The translations under genes and the position numbers were made by a program. A model generated the notes under the pieces. It was not told the origin of the DNA and searched no databases. It saw nothing but the letters and a program-made list of their open reading frames with translations. Of a stretch of 64,000 nucleotides of DNA, positions 8,100 through 16,494 are shown piece after piece (the first letter of the stretch is position 1; each line of letters starts with the position of its first letter). Source of the DNA: Candidatus Tectimicrobiota bacterium. GTDB taxonomy: Bacteria > JACPUC01. The stretch lies in NCBI GenBank assembly GCA_016192455.1, contig JACPUC010000003.1, positions 186,001-250,000 on the forward strand. Direction: 5' to 3'.

Positions 8100-10421
8100 T
8101 CACGGCAGCCCGTTGATAATCCCGTGGAGGCGCTCGGGCGGGAGCGGCAGGCAGGTGATACGCACATCCCGCGGCCGCAGGGCATCCTCGATCGCCGAAG
8201 CAATGGCCGCCCCCGGGGCGATCACGCCGCTCTCGCCCACCCCCTTGATGCCGCGGGGGTTGCGCAGCGACGGCACCTCGAGGTGCCGCACCTCAACCGA
8301 GGGGAGCTCCGCGGCGCTCGGCAGCAGGTAATCCATGAAGCTGCAGGTCAGTGGCTGCCCCTCGGCATCGTAGCGGACGTCCTCGAAGAGCGCCGTGGCG
8401 ACGCCGTGCGCGATGCCGCCGATCACCTGGCCGTCGACGATGCGCGGGTTGATCATGCGGCCGCAGTCGGAGACGGCGGCGTAGCGCAGCAGCCGCACCG
8501 CGCTGCTGGCGGCATCGACCTCCAGCATGACGAGGTGCGCGCCGCTCGAGTAGGTCGCCGCCGGCGGCAGGAAATACTCGGTCGCTTCGAGGCCGGGCGA
8601 GGCCAGGTTCAGGTAGCCATGCGCGGCGCCGGCCACGTCGCGCGACAGCTCGGCGAGATCGAGCGCCCGCTCGCTCGAGCCGCGCACCACGATGCTGCCG
8701 CCGCGCAGCTCGAGGTCCCCCGGATTGGCCTCGAGCCTGGCCGCGGCGATCTCCACCAGCTTCTCGCGCAGGCGACGGGCGGCCAGCGACACGGCATTCG
8801 CGGCCACCACCGCCGTGCGGCTGGCGAAGGTGCCGACGCCGAAGGGGATGCCGGCGGTGTCCCCGACCTGCACCTCGATCTCCTCCGGATCGACGCCCAG
8901 CTCATCGGCGCACACCTGCGCCAGCGTCGTGGCGTGCCCCTGCCCCTGGCTGGCCGCGCCGCTGCACAGGATGATCCGGCCGGTGGCGTCGATGCGCACC
9001 GTCGCCCCCTCGAAGGGGCCCAGCCCCGTCGTCTCGACGTAGCACGCCACCCCGACGCCGACGGCCCGTCCCGCCCGGCGCTGCTCCTCCGCCTCGCGGC
9101 GCAGCGCGGCATAGCCGGCGGTCTCCATCACCCGCCGCAGGCAGGAGGGAAAATCGACGTTGTCGTAGCTCACCGGCACGCCGTTGTGGGCGATGCCGGT
9201 CTTGTAGGGCATGTCGCCTGGCTGCACGAAGTTCGCCAGGCGCAGCTCGGCGCGGTCCAGGCCCAGCTCATCGGCGGCCCGGTCCAGCAGGCGCTCCATC
9301 ACGAAGGTGGCCTGCGGCTGCCCCGCGCCGCGCACCGGCGCCGTGGGCGCCTTGTTCGTATACGCCAGCCGGAAGGAGAGGTCGAAGTTCGGCACGCGAT
9401 AGCACCCAGGCAGGCAGGAGAGAGAGACGAGGGGGACGACCATGCCGTACGGGGTGTAGGCGCCGGCATCGCAGATGAAGCGGTCGCGCAGGCCGAGGAT
9501 GGCGCCGTCGCGGCGCAGCGCCAGGGCGGCGTCGTGCACTTGGCGGTGCTCGTGGTAGGCGCACATGCTGTGCTCGAGGCGGTCCTCGCTCCAGCGCACC
9601 GGCGCTCCAAGCTGCATCGCGGCGAAGGGAACGAGGAACTCCTCGGGGTAGATGACGCCCTTCGGCCCAAACCCGCCGCCCACGTCGGGGGCGATGACGT
9701 GGATGCGGTGCTCCGGCAGGTTCAACAGGGCCGCCAGCACCCAGCGCACCTGGTGCGGCGCCTGCGTCGAGCTCCAGACGCGCAGCACGCCGCTGGCCGC
9801 TTCGTACGTCGCCAGCACGCCGCGCGTCTCCAGGCTTTGGGCGGTGCCGCGGGTGACGGTGAAGCGGTCGGCCACCACGAGGTCGGCGGCGGCGAAGGCG
9901 GCCTCGGCATCGCCGCTGCGGCGCGTCACCTGGGCGCCGAGGTTTCCCGGCGCGGCGTCGTGCAGGCAGGGCGCCGCGGGGCTGAGCGCCCACTCCGGGT
10001 CCACCACCGCCGGCAGCGGCTCATACTCCACCAGCACGCGCTCGGCGGCGTCCTGCGCGGTGTACGGGTCGTCCGCCACCACGAAGGCCAGCGGCTCGCC
10101 GACGTAGCGGGCGCGCTCCCCGGCGAGGAGCGGCGGGGTGCAGGAGCGCAGCTCCGGGTGCAGCACAAGTTGGGGGATGCAGCGCGGCAAGGATTCCAAG
10201 TCGGCGGGTGTGAAGATGCGCCGTACGCCGGCAAGCGCCGCGGCGCGGGCGCCGTCGATGGCGCGGATGCGGGCGTGGGCGTGGCGGCTGCGCACGACGG
10301 CGCCGTAAAGCATGCCGGGCAGCCGCAGATCGCCGACGAAGCGCCCCAACCCCGCCAGCAGCCGGGGGTCCTCCTTGCGCTTCAGGCTGGCGCCGAACGC
10401 GCGCTCTCGCGCGGCTCCCAT
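8100..10421 (-). CDS. CoxL/XdhA-like molybdopterin-binding large subunit, form II type
   Basis: 773 residues, the usual size of the xanthine oxidase large-subunit family. ATG at 10421 is preceded by GGAGGG. The N-terminal a/b-hammerhead domain begins EDPRLLAGLGRFVGD. The Mo-cofactor segments are DVGGGFGPKG (~residue 255) and APVRGAGQPQ (~365). The catalytic Glu is in GIKGVGESG near the C-terminus. The loop is RGAGQP, not the AYRCSFR of true form I CO dehydrogenase, so CO oxidation is not indicated. No FAD (CoxM) or 2Fe-2S (CoxS) subunit gene is beside it, so it is a lone catalytic subunit that must borrow partners or act differently. Confidence 0.85.
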   Translation of the reverse strand: MGAARERAFGASLKRKEDPRLLAGLGRFVGDLRLPGMLYGAVVRSRHAHARIRAIDGARAAALAGVRRIFTPADLESLPRCIPQLVLHPELRSCTPPLLAGERARYVGEPLAFVVADDPYTAQDAAERVLVEYEPLPAVVDPEWALSPAAPCLHDAAPGNLGAQVTRRSGDAEAAFAAADLVVADRFTVTRGTAQSLETRGVLATYEAASGVLRVWSSTQAPHQVRWVLAALLNLPEHRIHVIAPDVGGGFGPKGVIYPEEFLVPFAAMQLGAPVRWSEDRLEHSMCAYHEHRQVHDAALALRRDGAILGLRDRFICDAGAYTPYGMVVPLVSLSCLPGCYRVPNFDLSFRLAYTNKAPTAPVRGAGQPQATFVMERLLDRAADELGLDRAELRLANFVQPGDMPYKTGIAHNGVPVSYDNVDFPSCLRRVMETAGYAALRREAEEQRRAGRAVGVGVACYVETTGLGPFEGATVRIDATGRIILCSGAASQGQGHATTLAQVCADELGVDPEEIEVQVGDTAGIPFGVGTFASRTAVVAANAVSLAARRLREKLVEIAAARLEANPGDLELRGGSIVVRGSSERALDLAELSRDVAGAAHGYLNLASPGLEATEYFLPPAATYSSGAHLVMLEVDAASSAVRLLRYAAVSDCGRMINPRIVDGQVIGGIAHGVATALFEDVRYDAEGQPLTCSFMDYLLPSAAELPSVEVRHLEVPSLRNPRGIKGVGESGVIAPGAAIASAIEDALRPRDVRITCLPLPPERLHGIINGLP

Positions 10422-10738
10422 GGGGCACCCTCCACTGGTGAACGCAGCCAAAGCAACATCGTCACTCCGCGACCCGCTTTCGGGTGCAGCGCCCGGAAAG
10501 GCTCGTGCAGGGCAGCACCGCCCTCTGGCGCCCCTAGTTGTAGGGGCGGGGCTTGCTGCCCCGCCCGGAACCGAAGGCTGCGAGGGAGCCCTGCCCCCTC
10601 GCGCACCCTCTCATTGTAGGGGCGGTGCGCGAACCGCCCCTACCCCCGCAGGAACTGCGGCGTCGGTGAGCGAGGGTGCCGCACAAAACCATCCAGCCTG
10701 CCGCGCTCCAAACCGCCAACGAGCCTTTGGCCCTCACC
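10422..10738. other. Intergenic repeats between two divergent-function genes
   Basis: Contains two palindromes: 10540-10566 (GGGGCGGGGCTTGCTGCCCCGCCC variant with a small loop insertion) and 10616-10643 (the common GTAGGGGCGG palindrome with one arm base changed, GTGCGCGAACC). Between them lies GCGAGGGAGC / GCCCCCTCGCGC, an arm pair of the composite repeat, in reverse orientation. No gene seen. Confidence 0.7.
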
Positions 10739-11209
10739 CTAGGTCGTCTTCACCGCCTCGAGGGCGGGGTCGGCGTACTTTGGCAAGATGTTCGTACCAC
10801 CCCCCACGAGGATTTGCAACCAGAGCGGCTCGACGCCGTGGTTGCGGTAGCCGTGCATGGCGTTGGGCGGGTTGAAGATGAGGTCGAGCGGCCCCAGCTC
10901 GCGCTGACACGTCTCGCCGTTCTCCTCCCAGAAGACGGTCACGTAGCCCTTCAGGACGAAGAAGATCTCCTCGTGCGGGTGGCAGTGCATGGGGGCCCCC
11001 TGTCCCGGCGGCACGTACATGACGCTGACGTTGAAGGTCCCCTCGTCGATGGTGTTGTGCTGCCGGTTGCGGTACGTCTTCGGGCCGACGTAGCGGTAGG
11101 CCGCCCGCCGGTTGCCCTCATGCCGCGCCTCCTCGAACATCTCCCAGTCCGGCTCCTTGGCGGCGAAGCGCGCCAGGTAGCGCTCCATCTTCTCGTCAAG
11201 ACTCGCCAT
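10739..11209 (-). CDS. Single-domain cupin protein
   Basis: 156 residues; ATG at 11209 follows GAGGAGAG. The frame is open upstream to 11329 but that part has no ribosome site and odd composition. The metal-binding motif is complete: MHCHPHEEIFFVLKG gives two His and a Glu spaced as in motif 1, and NAMHGYRNHG supplies the motif 2 His. The first 45 residues form a helical arm (MERYLARFAAKEPDWEMFEEA). Probably a mononuclear metal enzyme such as a small dioxygenase or isomerase; the reaction is unknown. It reads toward the CoxL-like gene across a repeat-filled gap. Confidence 0.8.
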   Translation of the reverse strand: MASLDEKMERYLARFAAKEPDWEMFEEARHEGNRRAAYRYVGPKTYRNRQHNTIDEGTFNVSVMYVPPGQGAPMHCHPHEEIFFVLKGYVTVFWEENGETCQRELGPLDLIFNPPNAMHGYRNHGVEPLWLQILVGGGTNILPKYADPALEAVKTT

Positions 11210-11420
11210 GACGGTGGCTCTCCTCTGGGTTGTGCCAGTTGTCACAGTGCAAAGCGTCCGTCGCTTGGACGCCATGCTACCCCAACCCCCGGGCGGCGGC
11301 AATGGGGGTCTTCGGGTATGAAGCGCCACTCATAAGGCGTCAGGAAGGCGGCGACGGACTCAGGGGGGATGGCGGAGAGGGTGACAGGAGTGGGGGGCGC
11401 TCGAATCAATCAGGCGGTTT

Positions 11421-11492
11421 TCAACGGGCCTTCCACTCCTTCCAAATCCGCTCGGCGTGTATCGGCTGAAGTTCAAAAGGGTTGACAGCCAC
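11421..11492 (-). CDS. 23-codon open frame behind a perfect ribosome binding site
   Basis: AGGAGG lies six bases upstream of a GTG at 11492 and the frame ends in TGA at 11421. The peptide contains PFELQPIHAERIWKEWKAR, an amphipathic helix. It may be a real micro-gene, or the preserved start of a longer gene that has lost its 3' part; no continuation is found in the other frames. The surrounding 11210-11553 interval otherwise holds no gene. Confidence 0.35.
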   Translation of the reverse strand: MAVNPFELQPIHAERIWKEWKAR

Positions 11493-11553
11493 TCAACACC
11501 TCCTGCGTAAAGAATCGCCTCTCCACGAAACGGGGTCAATGCAGTCGTGAGCT

Positions 11554-11991
11554 TCAGAAACTTAGCGTGAATTCGCCTTGATAGCCGATATAGACCAACA
11601 CTCCGTGTTTCAAAATATCCCTGCCGATAAGCGCCTGAATATACTGGCCGACTAACGGGACAGCAATTGCCGTGACTTGACTCAGTTTAACCCTACTGGG
11701 AATGAAGAATAGGTCAATGTCATAAAGATGGAAGGGAACCGGAGAGGTTGTTGAGGGTGTACGGACGTTCTGGATGCCGGTTGGCTGAATCCCAAGGGAA
11801 TGAATAACTGATTGTTGAATCGCCGTCCGGCTTGCGCCGGTGTCAATAATAGCTGTCACCTTTACCGGCTCTGGAACCGCCAAGCCCTGCGATTGAAGCT
11901 TGCGTGTCAACGCCATGGTTGGGCCAATCAGTATTTCTAAAATCGGCCCACTTATTTCAAGATTGCTTAACCTGGTGGTGAACGACGGCAT
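11554..11991 (-). CDS. Retropepsin-like aspartyl protease
   Basis: 145 residues, AT-richer than the flanks. It carries VTAIIDTGASRTAI (residues ~46-60), the D-T/S-G active-site motif of single-domain aspartyl proteases with the hydrophobic-Gly partner loop later in ALIGRDILKHG. Like viral retropepsins it would have to dimerise. The first gene of the pair ends four bases before this one begins (11995/11991), so the two are co-transcribed. Cytoplasmic, no signal peptide. Such protease plus DUF5678-like pairs recur in environmental genomes; the substrate is unknown, and a toxin-antitoxin-like relationship is only a possibility. Confidence 0.75.
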   Translation of the reverse strand: MPSFTTRLSNLEISGPILEILIGPTMALTRKLQSQGLAVPEPVKVTAIIDTGASRTAIQQSVIHSLGIQPTGIQNVRTPSTTSPVPFHLYDIDLFFIPSRVKLSQVTAIAVPLVGQYIQALIGRDILKHGVLVYIGYQGEFTLSF

Positions 11992-11994
11992 AGA

Positions 11995-12237
11995 TCAAAT
12001 AGCGATGTAGTGTGAAGCGAACTCAGCCGGCACGTCCATTTCGAGCACCTCTTTTACCAGGAACGGCTCATTGCCGAACTCCTCATATCCACGCCCTACC
12101 GCGTCAGGCCTGGTATCGAAAGTTCCAATGATGCGTTCGCCCTTGATCAAAACGAATTTCCCCTCGGCGCTGGCGAGGAGTGCGCCCTTGTTGGCTTCAA
12201 AGGTGCTAAGTTCCTTGTCTAAGAGCGTAGCTCTCAT
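11995..12237 (-). CDS. DUF5678-like small protein
   Basis: 80 residues. The core LLASAEGKFVLIKGERIIGTFDTRPDAVGRGYE matches the short beta-hairpin plus helix pattern of DUF5678: a protein 'kept' sequence, a strand carrying Lys-Gly-Glu, then an Asp/Ala helix. It ends PAEFASHYIAI. ATG at 12237 is preceded by AGAGGGCA. It is the upstream member of an operon with the retropepsin-like gene, three bases apart. It may be the protease's partner or substrate; function unknown. Confidence 0.65.
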   Translation of the reverse strand: MRATLLDKELSTFEANKGALLASAEGKFVLIKGERIIGTFDTRPDAVGRGYEEFGNEPFLVKEVLEMDVPAEFASHYIAI

Positions 12238-12503
12238 GTGCTTGCCCTCTGCTCATGCTTACTGCACCGCGTCACGGTGGACACGCAGGTCGTCTTCGTC
12301 CTCGCGCTTTTCGCCCTCCGCGGCTGACGCCCTGCCCGGCAGAACATCCGTGGTGCGCTTTTCTTCCGAACCTCCAGCCCCTGTTAGCCTCTAGCACAAA
12401 TCTGTGACAATGGAAAGGCAACGTCAATGCCTGTGCATGCAGCAACACTGCCCCCATTGAGAAAGGACGTTGCCGTTCGTGACGGTATTTCTACACCAGG
12501 GCG

Positions 12504-12645
12504 TCACACCCCCTCGATCTCGTAGGCGCTGAGGTCGACGGGCTTCATGGTGGCGCGCTCGAACTGCGGCTGGCGGGGCAGGGGGACGGTGGCGTCGATG
12601 CCGAGGCGGGTCCACTTGCGTGCTCCACCATGGGGTTGAGGCGGT
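12504..12645 (-). pseudogene. Detached copy of a ubiD 3' end
   Basis: These 140 bases match the last 141 bases of the intact ubiD gene at 13472-13612 with four substitutions and one deleted base. The copy keeps the final codons up to EIEGV and has its own stop (TGA, versus TAG in the intact gene). The single-base deletion falls in the DKWTRLG region and breaks the frame. The MNT-HEPN gene pair lies exactly between the two copies. No upstream ubiD coding sequence accompanies this fragment. Confidence 0.9.
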
Positions 12646-12708
12646 CACGAGCGCCCCTTCATTCCTGCGGATGCGGAGGTTTCCTCCTCTCTTCCTCAAG
12701 CTTCCCCG

Positions 12709-13122
12709 TCATGGCCGCGCCACTTCAGGCAGTCGAGCAAGAATGGTCTCGTAGACCGCCGTCGCCAATATCCGGGCCCGCGCGGCGTCTTCAAGAGATG
12801 GTTCCCCCGGCTCCTGGGGGTAGCGGAACTGCCACGCATAGGGCGTCAGCTCTTCGGCCTGCTCGCACACCGGCTGCAGCGAGGCGTCAATCGCCGCGCT
12901 CTCTCGCCCGAGCTCGCGCAGGTCGTGGGTTTTCCGAAACGGCACGTCGTGCCAAGTGAGAAAGGCTTTGAGGGCCTTCTCGGCGGCCTGCTGGGCATGG
13001 AAGAGGACGTCTTCGAGGAACGGCGGGGTAGCGGAGAGGGCGATGTCAACGCCGCGCAGGTCTTTGCCGGCCCGTACGAGCCATGCCCGCGTGTCTTCGA
13101 CAAGTCGCGGGTCATGCGCCAT
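12709..13122 (-). CDS. HEPN-domain toxin of an MNT-HEPN pair
   Basis: 137 residues, all helical. FHAQQAAEKALKAFL is the HEPN core helix, and FRKTHDLREL provides the Arg...His of the HEPN RNase motif. ATG at 13122 overlaps the end of the MNT gene by 11 bases, so translation is coupled. In characterised pairs (for example HepT/MntA) the HEPN protein is an RNase and the MNT partner adenylylates and silences it. The open frame extends upstream to 13401, but that region is the MNT gene in another frame. Type VII toxin-antitoxin is the likely class. Confidence 0.88.
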   Translation of the reverse strand: MAHDPRLVEDTRAWLVRAGKDLRGVDIALSATPPFLEDVLFHAQQAAEKALKAFLTWHDVPFRKTHDLRELGRESAAIDASLQPVCEQAEELTPYAWQFRYPQEPGEPSLEDAARARILATAVYETILARLPEVARP

Positions 13123-13444
13123 ACAGCAGCTTCCCCTCGCGGACGACGGTTGACGGGAAGGATGCCTTGAGGTGGAGACGGCCATCGAAGGCCTCGCGCG
13201 TCCACACCTGCACGTCCACCGCCGCGCCGATGCCTCGCAGGGCGAGGTACCCTTGCTGCGAGCGCCGGTGCGGTGGATCGGGAGAGGAGGCCACCACGAC
13301 CATGATGTCGAAGTCGCTGTCCGCTCCAGCGTCGCCCCGGGCCTTCGAGCCGAAGAGATAGATTCGCTCGGGAGCGAACACTTCCACGAGCCGGCGCACA
13401 ATCTCTTCGAGGATCGCGTCCTGTTCCGCGGTCGGATTGGTCAT
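13112..13444 (-). CDS. MNT-type nucleotidyltransferase antitoxin
   Basis: 110 residues, small nucleotidyltransferase. LFGSKARGDAGADSDFDIMV carries the GSxARG...DxD signature: Gly-Ser for nucleotide binding and the two Asp for metal. A third Asp is expected in AAVDVQVWTRE. ATG at 13444 chosen because MTNPTAEQD begins the conserved first helix; the ribosome site is weak. First gene of the pair, overlapping the HEPN gene. It would transfer AMP to the HEPN toxin. Confidence 0.88.
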   Translation of the reverse strand: MTNPTAEQDAILEEIVRRLVEVFAPERIYLFGSKARGDAGADSDFDIMVVVASSPDPPHRRSQQGYLALRGIGAAVDVQVWTREAFDGRLHLKASFPSTVVREGKLLYGA

Positions 13445-13469
13445 CAGCGTGCCTTGACGAACCGCCCCG

Positions 13470-14837
13470 CTACACCCCCTCAATCTCATAGGCGCCGAGG
13501 TCGACGGGCTTCATGGTGGCGCGCTCGAACTGCGGCTGGCGGGGCAGGGGGACGGTGGCGTCGATGCCGAGGCGGGTCCACTTGTCGTGCTCCACCATGG
13601 GGTTAAGGCGGTGGCCGATGGCGTCGTGGACGAAGAGGAGGTCCTTCTCGAAGCGGCAGCGCGTGGCGACGGCCCACTCCACGTCGGCCAGGCTGAAGAT
13701 GTTGACGTCGCGGTCCACCACCGTGACGATCTTCAGGAAGGGGAGGGCCACGAAGGCGGCCATGATGGCGTTGCGCTGGCTGCCTTCGACGCGTTTCTCC
13801 ATCTGCACCACGAGGTGGTAGGGGACGCTGCCGTCGGAGAGGTGCACCGCCGTCACCTCCGGCACCAGGCTGTGCACCTTCTCGTAGATGCCGGCCTCGG
13901 TGATCAGGGAGAAGGCGTTGTACACCTCCTTGCCGGAGAGGATGGAGTGGAAGATCGGCTCGCGCCGGCGGGTGATGGCGCTGACCTCGAAGACCCAGCG
14001 CTGGTCGCGGTTGGCGTAGTAGCCGGTGACCTCGGCGTAGGGGCCTTCCGGCTCGCGGCGGTTCGGCAGGAGGCGGCCCTCGAGCACGAACTGAGCGTTG
14101 GCGATGGCCTCCACGCCGACGGTCTGCGCCTCGAGGAGCTGCAGCGGCTCGCCGAGGAGCTGGCTGGAGATGCCCAGCTCATCCATCTCCAGGGGAGCCG
14201 CCGAGGCAGGCGCCGCCGCGGCCATGTTGACGCAGTAGTCAACGCCGTTGTTCACCGTGATCTCAAGCGGCGCCCCCTTCGCCTCGGCGCGCTTGAAGTA
14301 GTCCATCAGGTGCCCCAGCTCCTCGAGCAGGAGCGCGAAGCGCTTCTTGCCGGTCACCATCATGCGGTGGATGGAGGCGTTGCGCACGCCGGTGTCAGGG
14401 TCCTTGGCGATGACGACGCTGGAGGTGAGGTACGGCCCGCCGTCCTTCTCGGCATGGTGCGGAATGGGAAGCTTCGAGACGTCGGGCAGCCGCTCGACGA
14501 CCTCGTTCGCCGGCCCGCGCTTCAGCACCACCGGTTCCATGGGCGCCCGGCGCCAGGCTTTGATCTCCTCGCTGAGCAGGAAGGGAAGCCGCTCGCTGGT
14601 GCTGTTGAAGAAGGACGCCAGGATGTCGCGGTTCCAGTACAAGCCGATCAGCACCGGGTAGGCGCGCCGTTCCACCTTCTCGAAGAGGACGACTTTGCCG
14701 CCCTCGAACTTCTTGGCGATGCCCGCCAGCTCGTGCTTCAGGGAGACGGGGCTCTTCACGCGCACGAGCTGGTTCTGCTTCTCGAGGTGGGCGATATACG
14801 CCTGCAGGTCGATCAAGCCGCGTTTCGCCAGGTCCAT
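13470..14837 (-). CDS. UbiD-family decarboxylase (first of three)
   Basis: 455 residues. ATG at 14837 starts MDLAKRGLIDLQAYIAHLEK; the long upstream extension of the frame is low complexity. UbiD proteins use prenylated FMN made by UbiX to (de)carboxylate aromatic or alpha,beta-unsaturated acids. The prFMN-interacting Arg segment is NASIHRMMVTGKKRF, and the catalytic Glu segment is REPEGPYAEVTGYY followed by the conserved strand ITRRREPIFH. Ends with EIEGV. No ubiX in the window. Substrate undetermined. Its 3' 141 bases are duplicated at 12504-12645. Confidence 0.88.
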   Translation of the reverse strand: MDLAKRGLIDLQAYIAHLEKQNQLVRVKSPVSLKHELAGIAKKFEGGKVVLFEKVERRAYPVLIGLYWNRDILASFFNSTSERLPFLLSEEIKAWRRAPMEPVVLKRGPANEVVERLPDVSKLPIPHHAEKDGGPYLTSSVVIAKDPDTGVRNASIHRMMVTGKKRFALLLEELGHLMDYFKRAEAKGAPLEITVNNGVDYCVNMAAAAPASAAPLEMDELGISSQLLGEPLQLLEAQTVGVEAIANAQFVLEGRLLPNRREPEGPYAEVTGYYANRDQRWVFEVSAITRRREPIFHSILSGKEVYNAFSLITEAGIYEKVHSLVPEVTAVHLSDGSVPYHLVVQMEKRVEGSQRNAIMAAFVALPFLKIVTVVDRDVNIFSLADVEWAVATRCRFEKDLLFVHDAIGHRLNPMVEHDKWTRLGIDATVPLPRQPQFERATMKPVDLGAYEIEGV

Positions 14838-15081
14838 GCTCGTCCCGCCCTTTCCGCCCTCGGCCCGCCCGCGCCGCAAGCAAAAGGCCGGGAACGTTGG
14901 CCCCCGGCCCCCAACGACCCTTGAGTCCGCGGTGGCGTCGCAGCCGCTCACGGCACCGCCCTGCTCCGCGCGGCACCCCTCGCGCGGCTTTCGCGCGCCG
15001 GCGCTTGCGGCGCGACGCAACCCCCGCCGCAGCCGCGGCCAGTCGCCACCCCTCCCTCTCGGCCCAGGGGCTTCGTTCTTG

Positions 15082-16494
15082 CTACTTGCTCATGCCGGCG
15101 AGGGCCGCGGCGATCTCCTCGGTGCGCGGCTGCGACTCGATATCCTTCAGGGTGCGCCGGATTTCCTCCTCCGGCAGATCGTACGGCTGCATGCGGCCGT
15201 TGTTGAACTCGTCGTAGGCGCTGAGATCGAAGAGGCCGTGGCCGCTCATGTTGAAGAGGATGACCTCGGCCCGCCCCGCCGCCTTGCAGCGCAGCGCCTC
15301 ATCGATGGCGGCGCGCAGGCCGTGGGCGCTCTCCGGGGCGGGGATGAAGCCTTCGCACTGGGCGAACAGGCGCGCCGACTCGAAGACCTTCATCTGATTG
15401 TAGGCGCGCGGCTCCATGTGGCCGAGGTTGTAGAGGTGGCTGATGAGCGGCCCCATGCCGTGGTGCCGCAGGCCGCCGGCGTGAATCTTGGCCGGGATGA
15501 AGGTGTGCCCCAGGGTGTGCATGGGGATCAGCGGCGTGAGCTTGTTGCTGTCGCCGTAGTCATAGCGGAACTCGCCGCGCGTCAGGCTCGGGCAGGCCGT
15601 CGGCTCCACCGGCATGAAGCGCGTCTTGGCGCCGTTCACCAGCCGATCCCGCAGGAACGGGAAAGCCAGGCCGCCGAAGCTGCTGCCGCCGGCGCAGCAG
15701 CCGATGATGATGTCCGGGTAGTCTCCGGCCATCTCCATCTGTTTGCGCGCCTCCTGCCCGATCACCGTCTGGTGCATGATGACGTGGTTCAGCAGGCTGC
15801 CGAGGAGGTACTTGGACCCCTTGGTGTTCAGGGCGTCTTCCATGCCCTCGGCAATGGCCATGCTGAGGCTTCCCGGGGTATCGGGGTCCTTCGCCAGGAT
15901 GGCGCGGCCCGCCGCGGTGAGGGGGCTGGGGCTGGCGTCGACCTTGGCGCCCCAGGTCTCCATGAGGATGCGGCGGTACGGTTTCTGGTCGTAGCTGATG
16001 CGCACCATGTAGACCTGGCAGGCAAGGCCGAAGAGCTTCGCGGCCATGGCCATGGAGCTGCCCCACTGGCCGGCGCCGGTCTCGGTGGTGCAGCGCGTCC
16101 CCCCCTCCTTCTTCAGGTAGTACGCCTGCGCCACCGCCGTGTTCAGCTTGTGGCTGCCGGCGGGGCTGACCCCTTCGTACTTGTAGTAAATTCTCGCCGG
16201 CGTATCGAGGACCTTCTCGAGCCGCCGCGCCCGGTGCAGAGGCGTGGGCCGCCAGATCGCCAGCTTGTCGCGCACCTCGTCGGGAATCTCGATCCAGCGC
16301 TCGCTGCTCACCTCCTGGGCCACGCACTCCGCCGGAAAGATCGCCGTCATCTTCGCCAGGTCGACCGGCATCTTGGTGGCGGGGTCGATCGGCGGCAGCA
16401 GCGGCTGGGGGAGATCGGCCTGGACGTTGTACCAATGGGTGGGGATGGCTGACTCGTCGAGAATGTACTTGTAGCGCTCCAAGGGTGCCTCCAC
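15082..16494 (-). CDS. trpB: TrpB2-like PLP-dependent tryptophan synthase beta chain
   Basis: 470 residues, longer than TrpB1 and typical of the TrpB2 group. The PLP lysine is in GSHKLNTAVAQAYY and the glycine-rich phosphate loop in GCCAGGSSFGG. The N-terminal segment THWYNVQADLPQPLLPPI is diagnostic of TrpB2. GTG at 16494 is used because the preceding sequence is low complexity; its ribosome site is weak. TrpB condenses indole with serine. There is no trpA or other trp gene here, so this stand-alone form may make tryptophan from free indole or use another nucleophile. Confidence 0.88.
   Translation of the reverse strand: MEAPLERYKYILDESAIPTHWYNVQADLPQPLLPPIDPATKMPVDLAKMTAIFPAECVAQEVSSERWIEIPDEVRDKLAIWRPTPLHRARRLEKVLDTPARIYYKYEGVSPAGSHKLNTAVAQAYYLKKEGGTRCTTETGAGQWGSSMAMAAKLFGLACQVYMVRISYDQKPYRRILMETWGAKVDASPSPLTAAGRAILAKDPDTPGSLSMAIAEGMEDALNTKGSKYLLGSLLNHVIMHQTVIGQEARKQMEMAGDYPDIIIGCCAGGSSFGGLAFPFLRDRLVNGAKTRFMPVEPTACPSLTRGEFRYDYGDSNKLTPLIPMHTLGHTFIPAKIHAGGLRHHGMGPLISHLYNLGHMEPRAYNQMKVFESARLFAQCEGFIPAPESAHGLRAAIDEALRCKAAGRAEVILFNMSGHGLFDLSAYDEFNNGRMQPYDLPEEEIRRTLKDIESQPRTEEIAAALAGMSK

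Noticed and set aside
8004-10619. 871-codon plus-strand frame opposite the CoxL-like gene
   Set aside because: Mirror of the molybdopterin subunit, His/Arg/Ala-rich composition and no recognisable domain.
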